35,291 nt of DNA from Ascoidea asiatica (taxonomy: Eukaryota > Ascomycota > Saccharomycetes > Ascoideales > Ascoideaceae), in assembly GCA_001600695.1 (NCBI GenBank), contig BCKQ01000006.1, positions 910,093-945,383 on the forward strand, in the 5' to 3' direction. Shown here piece after piece: positions 7,928 through 16,850 of this stretch. The notes beneath the pieces were generated by a model. That model saw only the letters and a program-made list of their open reading frames with translations. It had not been told where the DNA came from and did not search any database. The stretch's first letter is position 1; each line of letters begins with the position of its first letter. The position numbers were made by a program, and so were the translations under genes.

Positions 7928-10021
7928 TCATATATGTTTGATATCTGTGTGACCTAAATATCCAATATTACCTTTTAAAGGAGGCACCATAATTTCATAA
8001 TCCTGAGTTTCAGCATTTATATCTTCTTTATTTTTTTCAACATGAATTGTTATACCCAAACCATCTGGATCTACAGGATATGCAAAATTTCTTTTTAGAG
8101 GATCTAAAATATTTACTTGATCTAGATAAGGTAGTCTAGTTATAGAATCCACAGAGGTGGGGACTTTTGATTTTCCTATAAGATAATAATTAGAATTATT
8201 TTCTACAGGTATTATAGAACAATAGTTTCTTTTATTATTAAAACAAGAATTGGGATAAGCTCTGTTTGTTTTATTTGTATCATAAGCAAAAATTGGAATC
8301 ATGTCTTCTTCAGTTTCAGTACCAAATTTATGAATACTTTTATTTTGAGAAAATAAAGTTTGAGCAACGAAATTTGGAGGAGGTTCATTTACGATTGCAG
8401 AAGAAATAATATTTAACATAAATCTTGGATCATAAGAAGGATTTAAAACAATTTGAGGATCAGTTGATTGAAATCTACCAATTGTAGCTAAATGAACATC
8501 ACCAGATAAAATTGTTATTCTTATACCAGAAACAGCTTGAAAAGATTGTAATTTTTTCATGAATAAGTTTCTTTCTTTTTTATGATTTGCAGAACACCAA
8601 TGATCATTTAAATCATCTAAAAGATCAATATCACCATCAAAATTTTGAACTAAACCTGGAGCAAGATTATTATTTTTTAAAAATTTTGAAAAAGTTTGAG
8701 TTACAGTATTTGATAATAAACCTTCAAGGAATACTAATCTTGGATACATTATAGGCACACCGATTAAAATTAATAAATGTTTGATTTCATTATTTGATTT
8801 ATAAATTTCTTTTGTAATTCTTTGAAATAAAAGATCATAAGTTGAAGGATAAATAATTTGATTTAAAGTTCTTTCAGTTCTACAATCAATAGCTAATAAG
8901 GCAATTTTTTTACCTAATCTTGTAAAAATTGAATGAGAAAATTGATTAATATAAGGACCAACTTTAGAACCTAATAACCAAGAAGGTTCATTTAAAATTT
9001 GTTCATTTGGAGAAGTATGATGTTGAAAAATCAAATAATATTTATAAGCACTTTGACCTAAACATTTAAACATTGTTGAAGAATTTGTTTCATGAATATA
9101 AGAGCCATAACCATCAATAATATCATGATCATCAAAAATATTTATTGAAGGTATAGTTGATAAAACTTTTGGATATAATCTTAATAAAGTATAACATTTA
9201 TCACCAACTAAAGAACCTTTACCAAACCAATCAATATAATGATTTAAATAAAAATTATTAAAAGATTGAATATCATCATGAGAAGCAATTTCTTTTCTTC
9301 TTGTTTCAATATTTTCTTGTAAATAAGATTTATAAAGATGATTTTGAGATTGAACAGCATCACAATAAATTTGATCACCACCACCAATCATGACATGAAA
9401 TGGAATTATTTCATGTTTTTTTAAAACATCAAACCATAAATTACCCTTAAAATTTGTTGAATCAGAAGGTGGACAAAATCCATTACAAGAATAAGATAAA
9501 ATATTCATTGATTGAGAATTTGAAGGTAAGAAAAATTGATATTCAGGACAATGAGTTGAATTTATTGAATATTTAACTTTTTGTTGAATATTTGATAAAA
9601 TTAAATTAATTTCAAATCTCCAAAATAATAAATTTTTTTCTTTATAAAATAAAATTCCAGGAAAATTACCATTTAAAATTTGTATATTATTTGAAAAAGA
9701 ATCTAATTGATTTGGATATAAAGGACCTAATTGATAACTTATAATTGGAATTGAAGATGAATAACCTGAAGAAGTTGTGAATTCGGTTGAAGTTATAATT
9801 AACATTGAAGCTCTATAATTATTTGAATTATTTTCTAAAGTACCTAATAGTCTTAGTATTGGACCACATCTTATATCTAATTGGGGTTGACCAATTGCTT
9901 TAATTTGAAAATTTGGTTTAACTTTAAAAGAATTTGACTTTGCAATTGATGTATAATATTTTAATGTAGAACCAGATTCAAACCACTGATTCTTTGAATT
10001 TTGAGAAGGATAAACTTGCAT
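7928..10021 (-). CDS. PhoD-like metallophosphatase, fungal type
   Basis: 697 residues. The metal-binding signature of the PhoD/calcineurin-like phosphoesterase superfamily is intact: MIGGGDQIYCDAV (about 212-222), FDDHDIIDGYGSY (about 294-306), a D-x-R-x-E-R segment (about 377-382), IGVPIMYPRL and ILSGDVHLATIGRF (about 503-516). In the family the Asp and His residues bind two metals for phosphoester or phosphodiester hydrolysis. The N-terminal 170 residues resemble the beta-rich extension common to fungal PhoD-like proteins. There is no signal peptide (start MQVYPSQNSKNQ) and no clear membrane segment, so a cytosolic location is likely, unlike secreted bacterial PhoD. I infer the substrate to be unknown. 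Its promoter region (10022 onward) contains a 12-bp palindrome. Family assignment is firm, specific function is not. Confidence 0.88.
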   Translation of the reverse strand: MQVYPSQNSKNQWFESGSTLKYYTSIAKSNSFKVKPNFQIKAIGQPQLDIRCGPILRLLGTLENNSNNYRASMLIITSTEFTTSSGYSSSIPIISYQLGPLYPNQLDSFSNNIQILNGNFPGILFYKEKNLLFWRFEINLILSNIQQKVKYSINSTHCPEYQFFLPSNSQSMNILSYSCNGFCPPSDSTNFKGNLWFDVLKKHEIIPFHVMIGGGDQIYCDAVQSQNHLYKSYLQENIETRRKEIASHDDIQSFNNFYLNHYIDWFGKGSLVGDKCYTLLRLYPKVLSTIPSINIFDDHDIIDGYGSYIHETNSSTMFKCLGQSAYKYYLIFQHHTSPNEQILNEPSWLLGSKVGPYINQFSHSIFTRLGKKIALLAIDCRTERTLNQIIYPSTYDLLFQRITKEIYKSNNEIKHLLILIGVPIMYPRLVFLEGLLSNTVTQTFSKFLKNNNLAPGLVQNFDGDIDLLDDLNDHWCSANHKKERNLFMKKLQSFQAVSGIRITILSGDVHLATIGRFQSTDPQIVLNPSYDPRFMLNIISSAIVNEPPPNFVAQTLFSQNKSIHKFGTETEEDMIPIFAYDTNKTNRAYPNSCFNNKRNYCSIIPVENNSNYYLIGKSKVPTSVDSITRLPYLDQVNILDPLKRNFAYPVDPDGLGITIHVEKNKEDINAETQDYEIMVPPLKGNIGYLGHTDIKHI

Positions 10022-11348
10022 TTTGACTTGTTTAATTTTAAATAAAAAGGAAAGAAGTTTTTGAGAAAAAAGAACGAAAAAAGGTTATAAGAAAATCAAA
10101 AAAAAAAGATAGATCAAAAAGAAAAAAAGGAAAAAAAAGAATAATATATATAAAACAATAGGTGAAACCTAAAAACATAATTAGAATAGAATATAGCCAA
10201 ATCTTAGATCTTGATTTACGGTACCGTACATAGGGTTTTATAACTCTACTCAGATTTGAGCATTTGAGAATATCAGAACCAGTCGAGGATCTCGTAAAGG
10301 ATAAAGATTAGAACAGAGAACTATGGATCAAGGGTAATACTGATCATGTGATGAGAAGCCGCTGGGGTTATCGTACCAGAACAGAGCAGAGCACAGTGAC
10401 GTGATTTGAAAGTTTGGTGCATTGGATCCACTTCTGTGGAGTATCCTCATCATTTAACAGGTTACGTAATCATAAAAACAAGGCTAACCGTTTTATTAGA
10501 GCCCTTGATGGCTTCAGTTATGTCCAGGACAGAGGTATAGAGGCAGGGTGACCCTGATTGAGTAAAATTACTGTGGACAGATTTGGGAATTCTGATGCTT
10601 TATAAATCTTCAAATTATTTATTTCCCAGGAAGAGTTTAAAGAACAGAAAAAAATTTGCTAATTATAATTTATGGTTATGGTTATCAATATTGCAATTTC
10701 AATTGCAATTGCTTCAAAGATTTATTCCTTGATGCTTTTTTGAAAGGTATGTCTCAAAGTTATCTCTCGCTGGTTGATTACTGAAATTATTTTTCTCAAT
10801 AGAAGTATAAAGGTTTTAAACCTCAAGTGCTGGACAAAGGCTTTTAGGAAATGGATTTGATTTTATTATGATGAATTACTTCTCTGCGTTATCGATTTGA
10901 AAAGGTTTCTTTACGAAGTTATCTAAAGGAAAAAAAAAAGTTTTGCTTTTCTGATATTAACTATCCTATTGTAATTTCCCAATTCCTTTGGTTAAATAAA
11001 AAATATCAATTAATCCATAAGCTAATTTTCAATTACTAACAATTTATCTTTATTTATAGTTTTTAATAGATTTCTAATAAATTTTTAATAAATTTTTTCT
11101 TTTTTTCAAATTATGTTTTTGTTTATGTAGTTGGAAAATCAGAACGAGTTCTTTTTCCTTTTTTCTTTCAATTTGAACCGATTGCCTTTGAAAATGATAA
11201 TTATTTTTCTTGTTGAATTTATTAAAAAGGATTTCTATTTATAATAGATTGTATTAGATAAATAATACTGACAACAACTATTTACCTGTAATTATAAAAC
11301 AAAATAGAATAAACTAAATTAAAATGAGAAAATAAATATATATTATCT
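10022..11348. other. Intergenic region, promoter of the PhoD-like gene and 3' region of SCL1
   Basis: 1.3 kb. The segment 10200-10570 is visibly GC-enriched and contains the palindrome at 10217-10228; it sits about 180-550 bp upstream of the PhoD-like start codon. From about 10620 the region becomes AT-rich and should hold the SCL1 terminator next to 11348. There is no open frame of note and no tRNA-like sequence. Confidence 0.5.
10217..10228. promoter_or_regulatory. 12-bp palindrome TACGGTACCGTA
   Basis: A perfect palindrome 195 bp upstream of the PhoD-like start codon. Its core is CGG-TA-CCG, an inverted pair of CGG triplets, the layout bound by fungal Zn2Cys6 dimers. Which factor would bind, if any, is unknown. 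Confidence 0.35.
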
Positions 11349-12083
11349 TTAATCTTGTTCAGCAATTGAAATTAAACGCTCTTCAATTTGTTCAGGTGTT
11401 AATATAAAAAAATCATCTTTAATTCCAACACCAATTTCAACATCATTTTTTTTTAATTCTGTACCTAAAATATTTGAAAATATTATAATTGTTTCATCAA
11501 CAACTTTAATCCAATCTCCTTTAATAAATTCTTTTTTCTTTAATTTTTTCTCTAAAACTGTAGTGGCTTCATCTTGTTTTGGTCCAATTGCTGTTGCTTT
11601 TGATCCAATAAAATATCCTGCTGGATCACATTTATATAATAATGGTCCCTTTTCATCATCAAATGATCCAAATGTTAATGTAACTCCTAAAGGTCTCATA
11701 TATGCTCTTTGTGTATAAATTTGTGATAAATTTGCCATTCTTTTTGATAAAATATCACATGGAATTTCATATCCATATTTATAACGAAATTCTGCTGCTT
11801 CTGATTTAGCTCTTAAGGCTTGTGATCTACCATCTGCAATTGATCCTGTTGCAATCATTCCAATCAATGGAGTTATTTTAAATAAATAACTTACTGTACT
11901 TGGATCTAATAACTTATCTGGTACTTTTTTCTGAGAAATTAAAACAACTGAATCTTCTCCACATATACCTAATGCATTGATATTTGCTGCAGTTATAGCC
12001 TTAAATGCATATTCAACTTGATATAATCTACCTTCTGGTGAAAATATAGTAATATGTCTATCAAATCCAGCTGATCTTGACAT
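11349..12083 (-). CDS. SCL1: 20S proteasome subunit alpha1
   Basis: 244 residues, close to the usual 250. The alpha-type signature [17 protein letters not shown] (about 14-30) is present, and long stretches match yeast Scl1, including [18 protein letters not shown]-type helix (here [12 protein letters not shown]), [20 protein letters not shown] and the C-terminal RLISIAEQD. Alpha1 is one of seven non-catalytic subunits of the outer rings that gate substrate entry into the 20S core in nucleus and cytosol. The gene is transcribed towards the PhoD-like gene. A PACE-like Rpn4 site lies 239 bp upstream at 12322-12330, as expected for proteasome genes. I used the first ATG because the N-terminus aligns with the family, although it is a few residues shorter. 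Confidence 0.97.
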   Translation of the reverse strand: MSRSAGFDRHITIFSPEGRLYQVEYAFKAITAANINALGICGEDSVVLISQKKVPDKLLDPSTVSYLFKITPLIGMIATGSIADGRSQALRAKSEAAEFRYKYGYEIPCDILSKRMANLSQIYTQRAYMRPLGVTLTFGSFDDEKGPLLYKCDPAGYFIGSKATAIGPKQDEATTVLEKKLKKKEFIKGDWIKVVDETIIIFSNILGTELKKNDVEIGVGIKDDFFILTPEQIEERLISIAEQD

Positions 12084-12735
12084 TTTTTTACTTTTTTGTT
12101 TTATTCAATTGAAATGATATTGTAATAAAAAATAATAAAGAATTGCTACTCTTTTCTCTTGAATATTCTTTTTATATATATTTCTATAAAATATATTTAT
12201 ATCTACAATGATCCTTGGATATTTTCAATTCTGATTCTGCTTTCAGTATTCAATAATGGAATTGATAATCTTTCTACTTCATAATTTCATAACTTCGCAG
12301 CTTTACCGTACAACTTCACATAGTGGCAAAAGTGCTGAGCTACAATACTTAGAATTCCTAATGCTCCCGTGCAAATTATTCAAACCAAAACTGCTTGTAA
12401 TGTTTCTCAGAAGCACCGTATATCTGGCTTTACTTTACTAAATAGCATTATTAAATAAAACCTGATATTTATTTAAAAATATGATAATTAAAAATTACAT
12501 TTGGAAATTATATCATTATACGATATTATTATATAAAAAAAAATTTTATGAAAATATCTATGCTACAATGCACTATATATATCTCAATTCCATTTGTTTC
12601 TGCTATCATTCAAAGGTTAATTTACTGCTTCTTCTAGCCCAAAGAACCTACAGCTAATTTCCCTAGATTTATAATTTCAAGCTATCAATCATCTGAAAGT
12701 TTATTTGAAATTTTAAAAGATTTTCATTATTACTC
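12084..12735. other. SCL1 promoter and RhoGAP-gene 3' region
   Basis: 650 bp. TATA-like sequence lies at about 12170-12200, close to SCL1. A moderately GC-enriched stretch at 12290-12420 holds the PACE-like site. The rest, up to 12735, is AT-rich and should contain the terminator of the minus-strand RhoGAP gene. A 61-codon frame at 12256-12441 is judged chance. Confidence 0.55.
12322..12330 (+). promoter_or_regulatory. PACE-like element (Rpn4 site) for SCL1
   Basis: AGTGGCAAA differs from the proteasome-associated control element GGTGGCAAA only at the first base. It lies 239 bp upstream of the SCL1 start codon, in reverse orientation relative to the gene. Rpn4-type factors coordinate proteasome gene expression through this element in many yeasts. 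Confidence 0.55.
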
Positions 12736-15700
12736 TTATATTGGTTTCTTTCGATTCATCCATTTACCTTGTGGTAGTTCTGATAGTGGTTTTTTTATGA
12801 ATTTAGAGCTCTTCTTTATTTGACCATTATTAATATTAACACCAGTATCACTATTCTTATTGAAAGAGTTTATATCACTATTATTGTTATTTTTATTAAG
12901 ATGATTATCGCTACTACTATTATTATCAGAATTTATAAAAAAATTATTTTCTCGGTTATTATCAGGGTATGAAATCCCAAAACTTGCATTTCTTATTAGC
13001 GTTGGATCATAAACATTCACTTTTTGACTAGAATTAAAATTATTAATTATTCCAAAGTCATTAATATCGATAGTTAAATGTTCATTTGGAATAATGAAAC
13101 TATTTGCACTTTGAACACTACCTCCATTTTTAATATTGAAATTATTATTTTGCGATGCTTGAATTCTTAGTCTTCTTTCTTGAACTGTTTCACTCATTTC
13201 TGATGATGATATTGAATTTCTAAAATTCGTCACTTCAATCTTAGGAGCTCTGAAAGCTGAATTATTATTATCTGTATCAGTTTGCTCTTCAATGATAGGG
13301 ACTTTTTTTGATATAATACTAGGTTTATTTCTATCCAATATAAAAGGAAGGATGGCATTAATTGTTTCCGTTCTTGGAATAAGAATATCAGTATCAGAAG
13401 GATTCACCAATGAAATAATTCTATCATCATCATCATCATCCTCTTCACTATTTTTTTTATTGATTTCACTATTTCTGTAAGTATTTCCATTTTTGTGAAT
13501 GATTTTCTTAATTTTATTCTTTTGGAGTTCATTTTCGCTCATTTGGCTTTTATCCTCTTTTTTGATTAAATTTGAATTAGACTTATCGATTTCCAATGTG
13601 GTTGTGAGATTATTTTTAGCTTTTGAAATAATTGATTCTCGGTCTCCAAAGGAAACTATTTTATTTTTTTTTTCGTTAAGGCTTTCTGTTCCGATTTCTT
13701 CAACGTTAACAAGTTTCAAAATTCCTTTTTTAGGCTTAAATGTTTTGACATTTATTTCATTTAGGTTAATTTTCTTCATCGGTTCAATACTAGTTTCCTG
13801 ACTTTTAGTTATTGGGTTAATCTTTGATTCAACAGCTTCCGGAGAAATTCTTTTAGGCTGATATGTTTTTTGGGTAGTCGCAAAGATTTGATCACCAGGA
13901 GCTTTTCGAGGGGAATGAATGAGTTTATTTTCAGAACTTTTCTGTTTTTCCTTAGTAGCATCAATTTTATCATTTTGATTTTGATTTTGATTTGGAATTA
14001 AATTTTGGTTTTCAATTTTACTATTTGAATCCTTAGAGTTCGCTGTTAGTGGATTTACCAAAGTAATTGAAGGTGATGAAGGTATATTAGATTTTATGAC
14101 ATTATTTTCGTATAAATCTGGTACTATTTTTTGAGGTTTTACGTAATTATTTGTATGATTATCAAGAGGATTGTCTATCCCTTTGATTTTAATTTTAGGA
14201 TCAATTTTTTGTTCTAAACTGGAAATCATGCTTTCTTCAGTTAAAATCAGTTGATTACCAGATAATAAAACTTTTGTATTTGATTTATATATAACACTTT
14301 TATTGCCATTGATATTCGAATTTACAGGTATATTTTCATTGTTATTACCATTCTCATTTATGCCTAAATCATTAGGTTCCGTTATAATTTGTTTTGTAGT
14401 TTGTTTATGATTTGAAGGAAATTTTTTAAACAAAGAAAAATATTCTTTTGGAGGAATATCTTTAAATAAAAATCTTGCAGCTTTAAATTTTTTATCATAG
14501 GAACAAATTAAATTAATAAAATAATCTGCATTATCAATTAGAATTTTTAAAATATGAATTTCACTTGAAAGAACATAAAAGTTTTTTTTTGATTGATCAT
14601 TATTAAAAAAATATTGATGAAAAATTTTCGATATGATATAAGAATTTAAACTTGTGATTTCAAAAATCTCTTTAAATCTATTTAGGTCACTATAATTTTT
14701 GAAGAAATCTAAAAGATAAATCAATAGATGTAAATTATATACACTATAATTATTTAATAATAAAGTATTTGCAGTGAAATTTATAAGGGAAGTAATTTCT
14801 AATTTTATAATATCATCATCGATTGTTTTATTTTTCTTATCTATTGAAAACAAGATTGAATCTAGATGATTATTTTTTGAATTTAAAAATGAATCAAATT
14901 TTGGACAATTATCTAATTTCGGATTTGAAAGAAAATTTACCAATATGGATGAAATATTTGAGGATATTATTGAATCAGGTAATTCTTGAAGGTAAGATTT
15001 CATTAATGCTGAAATATCATAAGGAGATATAATGAAATGAGTCATAGATTCTAAAGGTTCAATTGAATCTATACTTGAAGAATGTATAAGAGGTCGCTGA
15101 TTTGAATTATCATTATTATTATTATGATTATTATTATGATTATTATTATGATTATTATTATGATTATTATTGTGATTATTATTGTGATTATTATTGTGAT
15201 TATTATTGTGGTTATTATTATTAATAATAGGTATGGAACTGTTAATAAAATCATTTGATTTATTTCTTTTAGTAAAGATTAAGGAAGACCTTCTGATTTT
15301 AGATAAAAGAGAATGTGATCGCTGAGGTGCTTCTGTTATTGGAGAAGTTGGGTTAGATTTAGATTTAAATTTTGAATTTTGAGTTGAATTATTGGAATTG
15401 ATTGAATTTATGGGAGAAAAAGATCCATTGGTGATATCAGAAGAAAAAGAAGAATTTTTTTTAGGAGTTCCTATTACATTATATTGATTGAAAATTTTCA
15501 TATTTCTTGAAGGATGATCGTTGATTAAATTTTTTAAAAAATCAATATTTTGTTTATTCCCAGTTTTATTTTTTTCATTATTAATGAATAAAGAATCAAT
15601 ATTCAAATAATCATTTTTTTTGAAAAAATTAACAATTGAGATTATAATGTAAGGTAATTTTAAACCTATCAAAACTATAGGTTGTTTTGATTGATCGCCA

Positions 15701-15879
15701 TAATAATAATGCAAAGGTGGTAAGGGTATTAAAGGTTCAATTACATAATAATTTGATCCATTAATTTTAAATACTTCTTCCAAAGATAAACCAAAAACAG
15801 AACGATGCTTACTGCCTGTTGGCAATGAAGATATTGTCAAAATTTCCAAAGGCAGTTTTGAAGATTGGTAATATGACAT
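12736..15879 (-). CDS. Large degenerate RhoGAP-domain protein (Sac7/Bag7-like)
   Basis: 1047 residues. The N-terminus matches the start of Sac7/Bag7-type RhoGAP domains: SVFGLSLEEVF (27-37) and PIVLIGLKLPYIIISIVNFF (67-86). The usual GIFR arginine-finger motif is replaced by DSLFIN (95-100), so the catalytic Arg is Ile. A disordered insert (about 105-275) with an (NNNH)n tract splits the domain. It resumes with SPYDISALMKSYLQELPDSI (about 277-300), matching the YL-x-x-LPEPLI helix, then NLHLLIYLLDFF and SYIISKIFHQYFF (to about 415). Residues about 480-1047 are disordered, with Asp/Glu and Asn runs. In the family these domains switch off Rho1-type GTPases controlling wall and actin. Loss of the Arg suggests a binding or scaffold role rather than GAP activity (inference). 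The gene is divergent from ARX1. Confidence 0.75.
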   Translation of the reverse strand: MSYYQSSKLPLEILTISSLPTGSKHRSVFGLSLEEVFKINGSNYYVIEPLIPLPPLHYYYGDQSKQPIVLIGLKLPYIIISIVNFFKKNDYLNIDSLFINNEKNKTGNKQNIDFLKNLINDHPSRNMKIFNQYNVIGTPKKNSSFSSDITNGSFSPINSINSNNSTQNSKFKSKSNPTSPITEAPQRSHSLLSKIRRSSLIFTKRNKSNDFINSSIPIINNNNHNNNHNNNHNNNHNNNHNNNHNNNHNNNHNNNNDNSNQRPLIHSSSIDSIEPLESMTHFIISPYDISALMKSYLQELPDSIISSNISSILVNFLSNPKLDNCPKFDSFLNSKNNHLDSILFSIDKKNKTIDDDIIKLEITSLINFTANTLLLNNYSVYNLHLLIYLLDFFKNYSDLNRFKEIFEITSLNSYIISKIFHQYFFNNDQSKKNFYVLSSEIHILKILIDNADYFINLICSYDKKFKAARFLFKDIPPKEYFSLFKKFPSNHKQTTKQIITEPNDLGINENGNNNENIPVNSNINGNKSVIYKSNTKVLLSGNQLILTEESMISSLEQKIDPKIKIKGIDNPLDNHTNNYVKPQKIVPDLYENNVIKSNIPSSPSITLVNPLTANSKDSNSKIENQNLIPNQNQNQNDKIDATKEKQKSSENKLIHSPRKAPGDQIFATTQKTYQPKRISPEAVESKINPITKSQETSIEPMKKINLNEINVKTFKPKKGILKLVNVEEIGTESLNEKKNKIVSFGDRESIISKAKNNLTTTLEIDKSNSNLIKKEDKSQMSENELQKNKIKKIIHKNGNTYRNSEINKKNSEEDDDDDDRIISLVNPSDTDILIPRTETINAILPFILDRNKPSIISKKVPIIEEQTDTDNNNSAFRAPKIEVTNFRNSISSSEMSETVQERRLRIQASQNNNFNIKNGGSVQSANSFIIPNEHLTIDINDFGIINNFNSSQKVNVYDPTLIRNASFGISYPDNNRENNFFINSDNNSSSDNHLNKNNNNSDINSFNKNSDTGVNINNGQIKKSSKFIKKPLSELPQGKWMNRKKPI
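15108..15222. repeat. In-frame 12-bp minisatellite coding (NNNH)n
   Basis: About nine units of ATTATTATTATG/ATTATTATTGTG type within the RhoGAP-like gene, read on the minus strand as Asn-Asn-Asn-His. All units keep the frame. Neighbouring units differ mainly by A/G at one position, and the variants are grouped, which suggests stepwise expansion. Length is likely to vary between strains. Confidence 0.9.
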
Positions 15880-16850
15880 TTAGGAAACTTAAATATAATT
15901 TATATAAAGTTTAGATATAATTGAAATCTCTAGAACCGTGAAAATCTGAAAAAGGGTAACTAATGAAATAAGGATATAATTAACAAAAAATAAGTAAGGA
16001 GTTTTGAATAAATTTGAATGAATTCGATTGATTTTAAATGATTCTATGATTCTATGATTCTATGATTCTATGATTCTATTATTTTACGATTTAAAATTGT
16101 TTTACCAAGCCAAAAAGAATTTAAGTTCCTATACTGTAAACGGATATGGCTAATTATTGTAATTCTTGCCACAATGCATTCGTCAAATGGGGAGTAAAAG
16201 CATTTATTGTATCAGAGTTATCTTTAAAATGAGCTAGAAGGTCTTTCTTTTTTCCAATTCAGATATTATTTCTGGACTTTGTTTTGGTAACAATACTGAT
16301 ATAAATAGGAATATAAAAATATAGAAACAAATATTGGAATAGGAATAGGAATATAAAAATAGGTTTTTTGGTATCAGTTAACTTGCAAGCATTTTATCTC
16401 TGCGTAACACTGATGCCAGTAGCATGCCATATTTAGATTCGCCTTTTCCGCGGAGATTTGGTCTGTTTGGCATTACACCGGCGTTAAGCAAGTCTTGACT
16501 TACCCTGTTGGGTAGAATGCAAAGAAAATACCTTTGGGACAGCCGACCGGTAATTTGAATGATTTGCACCATAAAGTTTCATTGTCCCTGACCCATAATA
16601 ATGGCTTTTTATTCTAAAATGTGGATTTTCATATCCGCGGTCTGGAAAGTAGGAAACCAAACTACCGGAATCTGTTTCGGAAAAAAAAAAAAATATTTTT
16701 TTTCAAAACTTTCTAAAGAAAGAGTGATAAAAAAATATGGAAATGAAAAAAAAAGTTTTTAATATAATTAGTTAAAAAATACGGATTTATTATATTTTTC
16801 CATTTATTCTTTCACTTATTTTTATTCCTTTTCTAAATCAACTCATAATT
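15880..16850. other. Divergent promoter region, RhoGAP-like gene and ARX1
   Basis: 970 bp between two divergent start codons. It contains the 8-bp repeat at 16040-16079, short AGGAATATAAAAATA-type duplications at about 16310-16365, and a GC-enriched island at 16380-16690 with CCGCGG at 16448-16453 and 16635-16640. Poly(A)/poly(T) tracts at 16680-16800 precede ARX1. The 64-codon minus-strand frame at 16378-16572 shows no family features and is not called. Confidence 0.55.
16040..16079. repeat. 8-bp minisatellite GATTCTAT x5
   Basis: Five perfect consecutive units, about 160 bp upstream of the RhoGAP-like start codon. Confidence 0.95.
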
